Shown one piece after another: positions 62,826-64,000 of a stretch of DNA of 64,000 nucleotides. The notes under the pieces were generated by a model, which did not search any database, was not told where the DNA came from, and saw nothing but the letters and a program-made list of their open reading frames with translations. Each line of letters begins with the position of its first letter. Within the stretch, counting starts at the first letter, position 1. The translations under genes and the position numbers were made by a program. Source of the stretch: Palaemon carinicauda (lineage: Eukaryota > Arthropoda > Malacostraca > Decapoda > Palaemonidae); contig NC_090767.1 of NCBI RefSeq assembly GCF_036898095.1, positions 25,070,570-25,134,569 on the forward strand, given 5' to 3'.

Positions 62826-64000
62826 CCTCGAACAAAGTGGATTGAATTGAATTGAATATGGGATTTAGGCATTAAGCCAAGCACTGGGGCATCAAAGGCC
62901 ATTCAGCGCTATATAACTAAAATCATTCAATCATATCTGTACACTCACAACATTTAGTATCATTTTAACCTTTAATACAAATCGTAACACTTTCATACAA
63001 TAAAATCTAGATGTGAAATAAATAGGGATTAAAAGGGTAAAATAAATAAATAAATTAATAAAATCAATTATAGCTCGTAATATAACCCAATACTTTGTAT
63101 AAATTTTCTCAAGTTCAGGGTATTACAGTTTTCCCCCAGTATATCTCTTAACGGTTTGTCCTGGAGTAAATGTGTCCTCCTCTGGAGATTAAAAACAGGA
63201 CAATCGACTAAAATATGTTTAACATCCATTGTCACTTGACAGGTATTACAAAGAGGAGCCTGTCTCCCTTCCCCACTCTTCATTAAATAATTGTGCGTTG
63301 CATGTGTATGGCCAATACGCAGCCTAGTTAAAATAATGGTATCCCTTCTACTTGTAGAATTACAAGATGACCATTTATCCACCAATGGGTGGATTTGTTT
63401 CAATTTTGTATTGGTGGTCCGTTCAGACCATCGAGCTTGCCACTTATTTTTACAGTAAAGATGAATCTCACTTCTAAGATCTTTGTAAGGAATACTCAAG
63501 GGGGATGGATTACTTAGCCCTGAAGCTTCCTTTGCTGCCTTATCTACTTGTTCATTCCCATCCACCCCAACATGGGCAGGGACCCAACAGAAGTGAACAC
63601 TGATACTCTTCCTAGACTGCAGAAGTACTAACCAGTCCTGCACCTCTTGTACTAGATGATGGCCTGGCATAATTTGTTTTAATGAGAGTAAAACACTATT
63701 GGAATCCGTAAAAATTGTATAAAAACTATTTTGGTTGCCATTTTTAAAAATATGTTGGACTGCGAGAATTATTGCGTACAGCTCAGCAGTAAAAATTGAA
63801 CAAGAGGATGGGAGTTTCCTTCTAATAACAATATCCCCCACCACAGCTGCACTTCCAACTCCTGCAGCCGATTTGGAGCCATCTGTAAAAACATGTTTCC
63901 CATGATGTTGAGCAGCATGATTTAAAAACTCACTTTTCATTACCCTACTAGGTAAGGTATTTTTCCCTCCTGCCGTAAAACATACTTTAACAGGTGGATT
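62826..64000 (-). mobile_element. I-group non-LTR retrotransposon, copy F (diverged, cut by window edge)
   Basis: The 3' end is a (TTCAA)n tail (plus-strand ATTGAATTGAATTGAATAT from ~62826), then a ~240-bp 3'UTR and the RNase H end of ORF2. Tail repeat and protein differ clearly from copies A-E, so this is a separate family of the same superfamily. Confidence 0.85.
63068..64000 (-). CDS. Copy F ORF2, C-terminal RNase H part (partial)
   Basis: Open from the window edge to the stop at 63068. RNase H signatures in order: VFTDGSKSAAGVGSA, IFTAELYAIIL, IFTDSNSVLLSL, VPAHVGVDGNEQVDKAA. A C-terminal Cys/His segment (CNTCQVTMDVKHILVDC) matches the layout in copies A-E. The endonuclease and RT lie beyond the window. 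The ATG at 63940 is internal, not a start. Confidence 0.9.
   Translation of the reverse strand, partial: NPPVKVCFTAGGKNTLPSRVMKSEFLNHAAQHHGKHVFTDGSKSAAGVGSAAVVGDIVIRRKLPSSCSIFTAELYAIILAVQHIFKNGNQNSFYTIFTDSNSVLLSLKQIMPGHHLVQEVQDWLVLLQSRKSISVHFCWVPAHVGVDGNEQVDKAAKEASGLSNPSPLSIPYKDLRSEIHLYCKNKWQARWSERTTNTKLKQIHPLVDKWSSCNSTSRRDTIILTRLRIGHTHATHNYLMKSGEGRQAPLCNTCQVTMDVKHILVDCPVFNLQRRTHLLQDKPLRDILGENCNTLNLRKFIQSIGLYYEL

Overview
The window is repeat-rich eukaryotic nuclear DNA, most likely from a decapod crustacean. That is inferred from the mix of DIRS tyrosine-recombinase retrotransposons, Bel/Pao, I-group non-LTR elements, RTE-like relics and very long GA/TC/TA microsatellites; no host marker gene fixes the species. 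I found no convincing single-copy host gene. Essentially every recognisable coding region belongs to a transposable element, and almost all of them read on the minus strand.

Layout. 1-2985: anonymous DNA with an RTE-like 3' relic (200-395), a large palindrome (975-1431), a dispersed repeat and two GA tracts. 2986-3428 and 11497-14440: one GTAC-rich satellite, split by a young Bel/Pao LTR retrotransposon (3429-11496; gag-protease, pol, PBS, PPT, both LTRs). 14579-20603: I-group copy A. 20616-21518: microsatellites and SINE-like repeats. 21519-35609: a DIRS element (DIRS-1) with inverted termini, internal complementary region, gag with an intron, RT/RNase H and tyrosine recombinase, all open; I-group copy B (22081-28504) sits in its 3' region. 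35610-42440: an old plus-strand RTE-like relic opened by I-group copy C (35773-41801), the most intact copy. 42441-43540: microsatellites and a dispersed repeat. 43545-44261: a Ty3/Gypsy integrase relic running into a 1.2-kb CA-rich minisatellite (44262-45432). 45444-46088: a ~200-bp tandem array. 46089-61443: a degenerate second DIRS element (DIRS-2) carrying copies D (47583-49932) and E (55243-61187). 61444-62110: resumption of the ~200-bp repeat with a solo DIRS-type terminus. 62110-62825: a third DIRS RT relic. 62826-64000: a diverged I-group element (copy F), cut by the window edge.

How it fits together. The nesting gives a relative history: satellites and the RTE relic first, then the DIRS elements, then the I-group copies. 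The Bel/Pao element is also young, since its LTRs look identical. Four I-group copies (A-D) have clear 12-14 bp target-site duplications and E has a plausible 9-bp one. They form two subfamilies that share ORF2 and the ORF1 C-terminus but carry unrelated 5'UTRs and ORF1 N-terminal halves. Copy B is also a mosaic near its 3' end. Copies A and E share a lost RT catalytic aspartate, which suggests mobilisation in trans. These modular and mosaic features of the I-group family are the most unusual observations here.
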